The notes: a model not told the origin generated them from the letters alone. Counted from the stretch's first letter, positions 6,118 to 13,324 are shown. The stretch: DNA of 13,324 nt from JAGMDK01 sp023128695 (GCA_030628805.1 DAOVQG010000113.1:1-13324); one strand, 5' to 3'. Made by a program: numbers and translations.

Positions 6118-6441
6118 TCATTCGGCGGCGGGCTTGGCCAGCAGATCCTCGATCCACGCTCGGGCGCGAGCCATGGAGGGGAATCCGAGCGTGGTTACCG
6201 CCAAAACGGCAAGGTGCCGCAATTCGTCCGGGCTGCAACCGGCGTCAAGCGCCTTGCGCACGCTGGCGTGAGCCCCGCCTTCCAAGTGGGCCCCGAGGCA
6301 CATGCCCAGCTTGACGAGCGCGACGGTTTTCGCGTCCAGCGGTCCGGCCTTGGCCGCGGCCTCACCCAGGGCCTCATAGTGCTTCATCAACTCGGGGTAC
6401 TGCTCTTTGACACGCTGGTACAGTTCCGGTAACTCAGCCAT
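6118..6441 (-). CDS. Carboxymuconolactone decarboxylase (CMD/AhpD-like) family protein
   Basis: A 107-residue, all-helical protein. The core KTVALVKLGMCLGAHLEGGA (38-57), HASVRKALDAGCSPDELRHL (58-77) and the following AVLAVTTLGFP match the CMD family. The AhpD-type CxxC pair is missing: the core has Cys48, His52, Glu54 and His58, and the other cysteine, Cys69, is not placed for a CxxC. A peroxidase-reductase role like AhpD is therefore doubtful, and decarboxylation of a lactone is only one possibility; many small members of this family are uncharacterised. AAAGGAGA (6448-6455) lies 6 nt before the ATG, a strong site. The STAS gene follows by 37 bases. A protease-gene remnant ends 24 bases upstream. 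Confidence 0.88.
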   Translation of the reverse strand: MAELPELYQRVKEQYPELMKHYEALGEAAAKAGPLDAKTVALVKLGMCLGAHLEGGAHASVRKALDAGCSPDELRHLAVLAVTTLGFPSMARARAWIEDLLAKPAAE

Positions 6442-6465
6442 TTCGTTTCTCCTTTCGACATGCGG

Positions 6466-6630
6466 TCACAATTGTACGGACCGAACGGCCAAACTGGCAA
6501 GGGTCTGGTGGGCGTGATCGGTGTCAATACCCGAGTCCAGCACGGCGACCGTGATGCCCTCGCCCGTGAAACTCATGCTGTGCACGGCGTCGGCGTTGAT
6601 GAATGGGCTGATTATTCGCGTCCCCCACCG
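6466..6630 (-). pseudogene. Remnant of a subtilisin-like (S8) serine protease
   Basis: Reading the minus strand from 6630 gives RWGTRIISPFINADAVHSMS, then FTGEGITVAVLDSGIDTDH, and a stop at 6466-6468. INADAVHxM-FTGxGxxVAVLDSGIDxDH is the hallmark start of subtilase catalytic domains, and Asp32 of the fragment (codon 6535-6537) is the catalytic Asp. After TDH the family pattern fades (AHQTLASLAV...) and the protein ends, so the catalytic His and Ser regions are absent. Upstream there is an in-frame TAG (6631-6633) inside a palindromic repeat, and no propeptide or start. This is a decayed or broken gene, not a working protease. Its frame does not join the CMD gene downstream. Confidence 0.8.
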
Positions 6631-6643
6631 CTAAAGCGATGGG
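6624..6643. repeat. Short palindromic repeat at the broken end of the protease remnant
   Basis: CCCACCGCT (6624-6632), AA, AGCGATGGG (6635-6643) form a hairpin with one mismatch. AGCGATGGG followed by TGGC also occurs at the start of the repeat block near 5521-5532, so this is probably a dispersed element. It supplies the stop codon that closes the protease frame on its 5' side. Confidence 0.55.
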
Positions 6644-7038
6644 CCACCCAACTCGTCCTTTCAGGTGTAACAAGGCACTAGTAGTCCAATATGGCATTTA
6701 TTATAAGACTAGGTCGCCATGACGGCTAGGCTCGCTGAATTCCGTCGGTGCTTTGCTGTATATTTCCCCGCCAATTGGACCGGAACAATAATCCTTCTTG
6801 ATCCAGTGAGGCCTTCATGTTAGCATGAGCTATGAGTAAGTAGGTATTCACTTCAACATCATGGTGAAGAGGTTGGTCTTCTTGGAAGGGATGGAAGAGC
6901 TTCAGGCTGGTTGTTCACTCGCTTGAGCGGCGGGAAAAGGAGTCCTTCCACCTGTGGTGATCTAAAACGCTCGGCGTCCGTGAAAGGCGGATTCATTTGT
7001 TGGGACGTGCGGAGTTTCTTGTTTCCTGAGTTTTTGGG

Positions 7039-7068
7039 CCATGGAGGGTGTACCCCTGTACTCCATGG
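7039..7068 (+). promoter_or_regulatory. Leader hairpin upstream of the giant gene
   Basis: CCATGGAG (7039-7046) and CTCCATGG (7061-7068) are exact reverse complements, and GTAC/GTAC (7049-7052 and 7057-7060) can extend the stem after a three-base bulge on the left side. It ends about 50 bases before the start codon. It could be an RNA regulatory element or a binding site for a dimeric protein; nothing decides between these. Confidence 0.5.
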
Positions 7069-7092
7069 CATTGGCGGATTTGGGGGAATGTT

Positions 7093-7112
7093 CTTTCTTA
7101 GGAGAAAGGGAG
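7093..7112 (+). promoter_or_regulatory. Ribosome binding site overlapping a small hairpin
   Basis: The likely site AAAGGGAG (7105-7112) lies 7 nt before the ATG at 7120. Its 5' bases belong to a hairpin CTTTCT (7093-7098), TAGG, AGAAAG (7103-7108). A second purine run, AGGAG (7100-7104), is too far from the ATG (15 nt). Folding would partly hide the site, so translation could be tuned by it. The stem is short and AT-rich, so this is tentative. Confidence 0.45.
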
Positions 7113-7119
7113 ACAGAGC

Positions 7120-10100
7120 ATGCGGAACTGGAAAATTGTTGGAGTAGGGGCCGTACTTTTGTGTACGTGCCTCGTACTGGCAGCGGACGTGCCGGTACAA
7201 GATCTAAAGTACGCGGATAAGGCGGCAATGATGTCCGCCTCGTCCCCGGCGGCTGACGTCGCCGGAATGGCTGTGGTTGCTCCGGCCAAGAAGGAAATCG
7301 TCGAACCCGAACAGCTCGGATCGGCGGTCAAGCCGGAATTTGTGGCCAAGACAGAATTTGAACAAGAAGTCGTCAAAAAGGAGCCGCTCAGCAAGGTCAC
7401 ATCGGCGGCGCTGTTCGGCGAGGGCTCCGTGCCTTCCAAGGGCGGCGGGCGCGGCCTGACCTGTCCGCCGGACGCCTTGTTCGGCCAAGATTCACACGAG
7501 GGCACCGCCTCGTGGAGCGCGGCCACCTCTGACCTGGGACCGACCGAGCAGTACAAGGTGTACGAGAACTTCTCCGCCGTGAGCGGAGACATCCAGCAGG
7601 TCCACTTCTGGGGCCTGAATCTCTCGTGGAGTGGAGGCTGGTCCAATTGCGATACCGAAAACCCGATGGACTTCCTGATCGAGTTCTGGGATGACGTCGG
7701 GGGCGTGCCCGGTACCGTGCAGTACGGCGAGACCATTTCCGTGCTCGGAAGTGCGACGGGCGAGCTTTACGCCGGCTACCCATCGTACGAGTACCTCGCG
7801 GTTCTGACCACGCCGGTCAGCGGCCTGGCCGCCGGCTGGGTTTCGATCCAGGGCGCCAGCATCGTCGGCCCGCCGGACTGCTGGTTCATGTGGATGAGCG
7901 GCTATGGTCTCGATGGCGACTCGCTCCAGTGGGACGGCACCGCGCTGACCAACACCCTGTACGATCGCGCGCTGTGCCTCGAAGGCGTGTACATCCCGAC
8001 CTACGGAGCCTGCTGCGACGACTACACGGGCCTTTGTGATGACAATGTTGAGTATCTCGTCTGTCTCGCCTCGGGCGGCCGGTTTGCCGAGGGCGTGCTC
8101 TGTATCAATCTGGATCCGCCTTGCGGACCGACCGGGGCCTGCTGCGACGCCGATCTGGTCTGCTTGTTCACCTGCGTCGAGGCTGACTGTGATGCAGTCG
8201 GCGGAACGTGGTGGGAAGGCGAGGACTGCGACGCGGGCTTTGTCTGCCCGGCTACGTGCGAGCACACCGTCACGCTGTGGGACAGCTACGGCGACGGCTG
8301 GAACGGCAATACGTTGGACGTCCTCGTGAACGGCGTTCTCGTGCTCGATGACATTACAATTCTGGATGGTTACGGCCCGGAGTCTCACATCTTCCTGGCG
8401 GCGACCGGTGACACCATCACCACCGTGTTCACCGGCACTAGCTGGCCGGAGGAGAACTGCTACAAGATCTACGACGTCAACATGATCGAGATCTGCCGCG
8501 ACGGATATGACGGCGATGAGTGCTACGGGAATCCGCCCGTCGGCGTCACCTGCACGGGTAACTGCGGTCCTCCGCCGCGGGGTGCCTGCTGCGACGACAG
8601 CACGGGCATCTGCACCGACGACGTCTCCATCCTGGATTGCCCGGAGCCGCTGCGGTTCGCGCAGGATACGTTCTGTATCGATCTGGATCCGCCCTGCGGC
8701 GGCATCCCCGGAGCGTGCTGCCTCGACGGCGTCTGCGAAGCGACCCTGACCGAAAGCGATTGCTACACGCTCTATCCCGGTGCCACGTGGTTCGAATGGG
8801 AAGAGTGCCCGGGCTTCCCCTGCCCGCCGGGCAACGACACGTGCGAGACGGCGATGGCGATCAACGAAGTGACGGACCTCCCGTTCGACACGACGAACGC
8901 GACCACGTCCGGGCTCGGCACGCACTCGATCAACCAGGACATCTTCTACTGCTTCACCGCCCCGCAAGACGGTGCGTGCATGTTTGAGCTGTGCGGCAGC
9001 ACGTTCGACACCAGGCTCGCGGTCTGGGACGACTGTGCCTGCCCGCCGACGGTTGAGTTGGCCTACAACGACGACAACGGTCCGGCCTGTTCCGGAACGC
9101 AGTCGTCCGTCGAACTTAGCGTCATCGCCGGCATGCGCTACCTGGTACAGGTTGGCGGCTATAGCGACTATTCGGGTCCGGGTGACCTGACCATCTATAT
9201 GCGTCAGCCGGGAGCCTGCTGCGTCGGCATCGTCTGCACGATCGAGACTCCAGTTAGCTGTGAAGCCCTCGGCGGTATCTACCTGGGCGACGGCACCGAC
9301 TGCGGTCCGCCGAACCCCTGCCTCGGCACCTGCTGCACTATCAACGTCGATACGTATCCGTACACCGATGACGTCGAAGGCGGCTTCGGCGACTGGCAGA
9401 ACGCGTTCGTCGGCGACGACACGGATTGGACCTGGAATGCGGGCAGCACGCCTTCGTCCAACACCGGTCCCTCCGGTGACCACACCACCGGCGCCGGCTA
9501 CTACTTCTTCATCGAGGCCAGCAGTCACACCGACGAGGTCGCCATCCTGGACGGCCCCTGCTTCGATCTGACCCCGCTCGCCACGCCCGGCGTCGTCTTC
9601 TGGTATCACATGTACGGCGATGACATGGGGACGCTGGAATTCCAGGTCTCCGACGACGGCTGCGTGACCTGGGTGACGTTGTGGACGTTGTCCGGCGACC
9701 AGGGCGACCAGTGGTACATGGCCCAAGTCAGTCTGGCTGGTTACACCGACGTCGCGACCCGCTTCGTGGGCACGACCGGACCCGGCTTCGCCAGCGACAT
9801 GGCCCTCGACGACATCTGGGTCGGTGACGTGGGCGCTGTGACCGGCGCCTGCTGTGTCGGCACGACCTGCACGGTCGAAACCGAGGATTACTGCGTCAAT
9901 ACCCTCCTGGGGTACTACCTGGGTGACTTCACCAACTGTGACGCCCCGAATCCGTGCTCCGGGGCCTGCTGCGACTTGTTCGACTGCTTCATGACGTCGA
10001 ACGAGGGCGACTGCATCGCCGCGGGCGGCACCGAGTGGGCGCTGGGCGAAACCTGCCCGGAGTACGTCTGCTGGCCGTATTGCGACATCTGCTTCACCGA

Positions 10101-13100
10101 GACCGGCGATCCGGATGACTGGATCACCAACGTGAGGTTCAACACGATCGACAACACTACCGGCCCGGAAGGCGAGCCGTGCAGCTACGGCGACTACACC
10201 AGTATCTCAACGCCCGTCGCGCCCGGCACGACCTATACGCTGGAAGTGTCGTTCGATGGCAGCGGCACGTGGTCCGAATGCGTTACGGCCTTCTTCGATT
10301 GGAATCGCGACGGTGTGTTTGACAACGTGACCGAGCGCTACGACCTTGGTTGTGCGGACTGCACGCCGGGTACGCCGGTGACCGTAACCGGCGACATCAC
10401 CGTTCCGGGTGATGCGGACTTCGGCCTCACGGGGATGCGCGTGATCGAGCAGTACAGTAGCCCGGTTACCGATCCCTGCACCGGCTCCACCTACGGTGAG
10501 ACCGAGGACTACCTGGTCGACATCCAGCCGGTCCCCGGGGCCTGCTGCTATCCGGACGGCTCCTGCGACGAGCAGTTGCCCGACGATTGTGCCACTCTGG
10601 GTGGTGTCTACGGCGGCGCGACGACCGTCTGCGCGAATGATGACTGCAACGCCAACGGCGTCGACGACTTCTGCGACATCCTCGCCGGCACGTCGCCAGA
10701 CTGCAACGAGAACGGTGTCCCGGATGAGTGCGACATCGCCTCCGGGTTCTCCGAGGACTGCAACAGCAACGGCATACCGGATGAGTGCGACGTGGCCTCC
10801 GGCACCTCGGAGGATTGCCAGCCCAACGGCATCCCGGACGAGTGCGAGGTCCCGCCGATTTGTCCGGGCTGTCCGGACTGCAACACCAACGGCATCCCGG
10901 ATGAGTGCGAAGAGGACTGCCAGCCGAACGGCGTGCCCGACGACTGCGACGTGGATCCGACCGACCCCGACGGCAACGGCGAGGTCAGCGAGGACTGCCA
11001 GCCGGACGGCATTCCGGACGAGTGCCAGCTTGGTGACGGCCGCGCTGACATGATCATCCACACCAGTGCCCGCGGGCTGAACAACCCCGGCGGTCACCTG
11101 GTAGCGCTGCTTGACGAGACCGGCACGATGTACGGCCAGTACAACCAGATCGCCGCCGCGCAAGGCTCCACTTGGGGCTACCGCGACGGTGCGTACGACG
11201 GCGAGTACGTGTACTTCGGTTGGGATACTGGTGTCGCGCAGCACGATCCCGACGGCGCCAACGGCGTCCAGATCATCACGGGCGGCGCGCCCAGCGGCGT
11301 GGGCACTTGGCGTGCTCTGGCCTATGACCCGACCAGCAGCTTCGGCGCCCCCGGCTTCTGGGTGGCCTGTTGGGCTTCGGACCTCATCAAGGTCGACATG
11401 GCCGGCAACCTCCTCCAGGCCTGGCCGGACGACGGCTGGTCGCTGTACGGGCTCGCGTATGACGAGGCCACCGGAATGCTCTGGGGCCATGGCATGCCGG
11501 GCGACACGGCCGCCATCATCGAGATCGATCCCAGCACCGGTCTGATGACCGGCGTGCAGTGGTCGAGCGAGTACGGCTTCCCCGGCGCGACCCAGGGCGG
11601 TCTGGAGCTGTGCGGCGCGTTCCTGTACGGCGTAATCCAGGCTTCGCCGACAGATCAGGTCTTCTCGTGCGACATGACGGGTGCCTTGGATGGCCCGATC
11701 ACGCCGAATCCGCGCGATCTGGACGGCCAGACGGGCGAGACCGGCAACCTCGGTATCGCGGTGGTCTGCCCGCCCGCCGGGGCCGACTGCAACACCAACG
11801 GCATCCCGGACGAGTGCGACGTGCCGCCGATCTGTAGCGATCCTCCGCCGGCGTGCAGTTTCGACTGCCAGCCCGACCTCATTCCGGACGAGTGCCAGCT
11901 CGAGGGTAATGATTGCAACACCAACGGCATCCCCGATGAGTGCGACATTGCCAGTGGCTTCAGTGAGGACTGCCAGCCGGACGGCATCCCGGATGAGTGC
12001 CAGTTGTATCACAATGACTGCAACGGCAACGACATCCCGGATGAGTGCGACATCGCCTCCGGGTTCTCCGAGGACTGCAACACCAACGAAATCCCGGATG
12101 AGTGCGACATCGCCTCCGGGTTCTCCGAGGACTGCCAGCCGGACGGCATCCCGGATGAGTGCCAGTTGGGTACGGGTGTTGGTCCAGTACTCCTCGATGA
12201 GGACTTCGTCGACATCACCGTGCTGCCCGATTGGCACATGATCAATCACAGCGAGCCGCTCGGGACCACCGACTGGTTCCAGGGCAACTCCGGCGTGTTC
12301 CCGTCCCAGGCGGGTGACCCGACGGCTTATATCGCCACGAACTACAACAACTGTGCCGACGGGACGATCAGCAACTGGCTGCTGACGCCCGAGCTCACGC
12401 TCGAAGACGGCATGACGTTGACGTTCTACACGCGTACGGCGGATGGCAGCACGTGGCCGGATCGTATGCAGATCCGCATGAGCCTGAACGGCGCCAGCAC
12501 GGACGTCGGCACGACGTGTGAGGATGTTGGTGACTTCACCACCCTGTGGCTGGACATCAACGAGTTCTACACCGTCGGCGGTTATCCGGAAACCTGGGAC
12601 GACGGTTTCTTCACCGTCAACCTCAGCGGTATCGGTGCTCCGACCAACGGCCGGCTCGCGTTCCGCTACTACGTGCACGATGCCGGGCCCAATGGGACCA
12701 ACTCCAACTACATCGGGCTGGACACGGTCGTCGTGCGCGGCATTCCGGCGGCAACGAACGACTGCAACCTGAACGGCGTCCCGGATGAGTGCGACATCCC
12801 GCCGATCTGCACCGATCCGTGGCCGCTGTGCAGCCTGGACTCGAACGAGAACGAGGTTCCGGACGAGTGTGAGCCGATCTGCCTCGGCGACAGCAACTGC
12901 GACGGCCATATTGACTGGCGAGACATCCAGTACCTCGTCGAAGCAATGGATGCCGGCAACGGGGTTGAGTTGTGGAAGGCACTGTTCGCCCCCGCGTTGC
13001 CGACTTGCACCTACTTGAACAACGACATCAACGGCGACCTCGAGGTCAACTGGAAAGACGTTGATCCGTTCGTCGCGATCATCAACACCACCTGCCCGTA

Positions 13101-13101
13101 A
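7120..13101 (+). CDS. Giant secreted modular protein with GACC modules, EF-hand-like repeats and dockerin-like C-terminus (1,993 aa)
   Basis: Signal peptide about 1-22 (GVGAVLLCTCLVLAA). Then in order: low-complexity linker (23-114); N-terminal beta domain (about 118-290, YKVYENFSAVSGDIQQVHFW); two cysteine modules beginning GACC (296, 339); a DSYGDGWNGNTLDVLVNG domain (about 380-485); GACC modules (488, 531); a PPC-like domain (about 570-694); GACC (698); a MAM/anchor-J-like domain (about 750-903, ending ALDDIWV); GACC (909, 948); a GEVED domain (about 988-1135, ending YGETEDYLVDI); GACC (1140); seven DCNxNGxPDECD repeats (1175-1304); a propeller-like region (about 1308-1550); seven more repeats (1556-1683); a cleaved-adhesin/anchor-J domain (about 1688-1875); two repeats (1881-1918); and a dockerin-like pair of calcium loops (1924-1935, 1969-1980). 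No catalytic domain is recognised. Adhesion, matrix or surface display is inferred from the modules. The start is set by the signal peptide and GGGAG at 7 nt. Confidence 0.93.
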   Translation: MRNWKIVGVGAVLLCTCLVLAADVPVQDLKYADKAAMMSASSPAADVAGMAVVAPAKKEIVEPEQLGSAVKPEFVAKTEFEQEVVKKEPLSKVTSAALFGEGSVPSKGGGRGLTCPPDALFGQDSHEGTASWSAATSDLGPTEQYKVYENFSAVSGDIQQVHFWGLNLSWSGGWSNCDTENPMDFLIEFWDDVGGVPGTVQYGETISVLGSATGELYAGYPSYEYLAVLTTPVSGLAAGWVSIQGASIVGPPDCWFMWMSGYGLDGDSLQWDGTALTNTLYDRALCLEGVYIPTYGACCDDYTGLCDDNVEYLVCLASGGRFAEGVLCINLDPPCGPTGACCDADLVCLFTCVEADCDAVGGTWWEGEDCDAGFVCPATCEHTVTLWDSYGDGWNGNTLDVLVNGVLVLDDITILDGYGPESHIFLAATGDTITTVFTGTSWPEENCYKIYDVNMIEICRDGYDGDECYGNPPVGVTCTGNCGPPPRGACCDDSTGICTDDVSILDCPEPLRFAQDTFCIDLDPPCGGIPGACCLDGVCEATLTESDCYTLYPGATWFEWEECPGFPCPPGNDTCETAMAINEVTDLPFDTTNATTSGLGTHSINQDIFYCFTAPQDGACMFELCGSTFDTRLAVWDDCACPPTVELAYNDDNGPACSGTQSSVELSVIAGMRYLVQVGGYSDYSGPGDLTIYMRQPGACCVGIVCTIETPVSCEALGGIYLGDGTDCGPPNPCLGTCCTINVDTYPYTDDVEGGFGDWQNAFVGDDTDWTWNAGSTPSSNTGPSGDHTTGAGYYFFIEASSHTDEVAILDGPCFDLTPLATPGVVFWYHMYGDDMGTLEFQVSDDGCVTWVTLWTLSGDQGDQWYMAQVSLAGYTDVATRFVGTTGPGFASDMALDDIWVGDVGAVTGACCVGTTCTVETEDYCVNTLLGYYLGDFTNCDAPNPCSGACCDLFDCFMTSNEGDCIAAGGTEWALGETCPEYVCWPYCDICFTETGDPDDWITNVRFNTIDNTTGPEGEPCSYGDYTSISTPVAPGTTYTLEVSFDGSGTWSECVTAFFDWNRDGVFDNVTERYDLGCADCTPGTPVTVTGDITVPGDADFGLTGMRVIEQYSSPVTDPCTGSTYGETEDYLVDIQPVPGACCYPDGSCDEQLPDDCATLGGVYGGATTVCANDDCNANGVDDFCDILAGTSPDCNENGVPDECDIASGFSEDCNSNGIPDECDVASGTSEDCQPNGIPDECEVPPICPGCPDCNTNGIPDECEEDCQPNGVPDDCDVDPTDPDGNGEVSEDCQPDGIPDECQLGDGRADMIIHTSARGLNNPGGHLVALLDETGTMYGQYNQIAAAQGSTWGYRDGAYDGEYVYFGWDTGVAQHDPDGANGVQIITGGAPSGVGTWRALAYDPTSSFGAPGFWVACWASDLIKVDMAGNLLQAWPDDGWSLYGLAYDEATGMLWGHGMPGDTAAIIEIDPSTGLMTGVQWSSEYGFPGATQGGLELCGAFLYGVIQASPTDQVFSCDMTGALDGPITPNPRDLDGQTGETGNLGIAVVCPPAGADCNTNGIPDECDVPPICSDPPPACSFDCQPDLIPDECQLEGNDCNTNGIPDECDIASGFSEDCQPDGIPDECQLYHNDCNGNDIPDECDIASGFSEDCNTNEIPDECDIASGFSEDCQPDGIPDECQLGTGVGPVLLDEDFVDITVLPDWHMINHSEPLGTTDWFQGNSGVFPSQAGDPTAYIATNYNNCADGTISNWLLTPELTLEDGMTLTFYTRTADGSTWPDRMQIRMSLNGASTDVGTTCEDVGDFTTLWLDINEFYTVGGYPETWDDGFFTVNLSGIGAPTNGRLAFRYYVHDAGPNGTNSNYIGLDTVVVRGIPAATNDCNLNGVPDECDIPPICTDPWPLCSLDSNENEVPDECEPICLGDSNCDGHIDWRDIQYLVEAMDAGNGVELWKALFAPALPTCTYLNNDINGDLEVNWKDVDPFVAIINTTCP
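10642..11031 (+). repeat. EF-hand-like DCNxNGxPDECD repeat array 1 (seven units)
   Basis: Seven units encode D-C-N-x-N-G-x-P-D-E-C-D (some with Q-P for N-x, some ending E or Q). Asp/Asn/Gln fall at positions 1, 3, 5, 9 and 12 of a 12-residue loop with Gly at 6, the spacing of calcium-binding EF-hand, dockerin and thrombospondin type 3 loops. Each unit also holds two cysteines nine residues apart, likely disulfide-forming outside the cell. Spacing between units varies from 13 to 26 residues. Confidence 0.85.
11785..12168 (+). repeat. EF-hand-like DCNxNGxPDECD repeat array 2 (seven units)
   Basis: Seven further units with the same 12-residue loop, after the propeller-like region. Two neighbouring 19-residue units are nearly identical as DNA: 12034-12078 and 12091-12135 are the same over 45 bases, and most of that sequence is also found in array 1 at 10719-10761. 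Identity at silent sites points to recent duplication or gene conversion. Confidence 0.85.
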
Positions 13102-13150
13102 GGGCGTGTCGTTCGTGTTCGAGTAGCTGGTTTCTTTAGTTCGCTCACAC

Positions 13151-13190
13151 GGCAGGCCGGTGAAAAACTTCGCCGGCCTGCCTTCTTATT
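13151..13190 (+). terminator. Intrinsic terminator of the giant gene
   Basis: GGCAGGCCGG (13151-13160) pairs exactly with CCGGCCTGCC (13173-13182). The stem extends inward by TGAA/TTCG, with one G-T pair, to an AAAC loop, giving 14 pairs. TTCTTATT follows. It lies 49 bases after the stop codon of the giant gene. Confidence 0.88.
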
Positions 13191-13201
13191 GCGCTGCGCC
13201 G

Positions 13202-13261
13202 GGGGGTGCCCCGTCCCGTTTCGCCAGCCCGGAGGGCGGGCGAACGGGGTGGGGGACCCCC
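13202..13261. repeat. GC-rich palindromic repeat A
   Basis: Outer arms GGGGGT (13202-13207) and ACCCCC (13256-13261), middle arms CCCGTTTCGCC (13215-13225) and GGCGAACGGG (13239-13248, one bulged T), and inner GCCC/GGGC (13227-13230 and 13234-13237) form one long imperfect hairpin. It looks like a dispersed intergenic element; no gene is present. Confidence 0.65.
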
Positions 13262-13263
13262 GC

Positions 13264-13315
13264 GGGAGGGCGAGGCTCCTGCCGAGCCGCGGCTCAGCGG
13301 GAGCTTCGCCCTCCC
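13264..13315. repeat. GC-rich palindromic repeat B
   Basis: GGGAGGGCGAGGCTCC (13264-13279) pairs with GGAGCTTCGCCCTCCC (13300-13315) with one mismatch, around the perfect 12-bp palindrome GAGCCGCGGCTC (13284-13295); all arms share one axis. It abuts repeat A and lies 75 bases after the terminator. I recall similar units from other planctomycete intergenic DNA, but have not searched. Confidence 0.75.
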
Positions 13316-13324
13316 TCCTTGAAC

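Larger units (their letters stand above)
6644..7119. other. Non-coding, lower-GC region; probable promoter and leader of the giant gene
   Basis: No convincing protein is encoded in these 476 bases, and base composition is visibly less GC-rich than in the genes around it. It lies between the minus-strand protease remnant and the + strand giant gene, so it should hold the promoter of the latter. I cannot fix -35/-10 boxes. Small palindromes are visible (AAGGAGTCCTT near 6936-6946, CCACCTGTGG near 6949-6958), and larger hairpins occur near its 3' end. Confidence 0.5.

Noticed and set aside
6460..6681. 73-residue + strand frame
   Set aside because: The opposite strand carries the clear subtilase motif; this frame is its shadow.
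6911..7147. 78-residue + strand frame running into the start of the giant gene
   Set aside because: It overlaps the giant gene's start in another frame, has no motif, and the region has leader-like structure.
7492..9726. 744-residue open frame on the minus strand
   Set aside because: Also antisense to the giant gene; it stays open because of GC-rich codon use. No recognisable motif.
10207..12909. 900-residue open frame on the minus strand
   Set aside because: It is antisense to the giant gene and its repeats (ALIRDAV-type phrases) are the reverse reading of the EF-hand-like arrays. No signal, domain or ribosome binding site was seen, and the sense frame has clear domains.

Overview
The window reads as chromosome of a GC-rich planctomycete, probably from the Phycisphaerae or a related uncultured lineage. 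The reasons are: a nearly 2,000-residue secreted protein with EF-hand-like DCNxNGxPDECD repeats, GACC cysteine modules and a dockerin-like C-terminus; strings of tiny genes with an export-type N-terminus and one cysteine; and many GC-rich palindromic repeats between genes and once inside a gene. This placement is inferred from style, not from a marker gene. I see no tRNA, rRNA, transposase, phage gene or CRISPR array.

Layout. 1-332 is non-coding and repeat-rich (edge copy of a palindromic element; 8-bp tandem array inside a 14-bp inverted repeat). 333-1442 (+) is mtnA, methylthioribose-1-phosphate isomerase of methionine salvage. 1652-2519 (+) holds four tiny genes of 42-56 residues, each with a good ribosome binding site, a hydrophobic N-terminus and a cysteine at residue 23-27; the set ends at a strong intrinsic terminator (2577-2612). 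2644-5472 (+) encodes a 942-residue protein with a long N-terminal coiled coil and two membrane segments flanking a large external region, resembling Wzz-type chain-length regulators. Two copies of a palindromic repeat sit in frame just after its first membrane segment. 5473-5720 is a convergent intergenic region built of repeats. On the minus strand follow a CMD/AhpD-like gene (6441 to 6118) and a STAS-domain gene (6080 to 5721), a likely two-gene operon; just upstream is a fragment of a subtilisin-like protease gene. 6644-7119 is non-coding and less GC-rich, and probably contains the leader of the giant gene 7120-13101 (+). That gene ends in a strong terminator, followed by two back-to-back palindromic repeats at the window edge.

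Functionally the window is a patchwork rather than one pathway: a housekeeping salvage enzyme, a group of putative exported peptides next to an envelope coiled-coil protein, a small stress/regulation pair, and a giant surface or secreted protein. The features most worth following up are the tiny-peptide cluster, the repeat inserted in the coiled-coil gene, the protease remnant, and the architecture and internal duplications of the giant protein.
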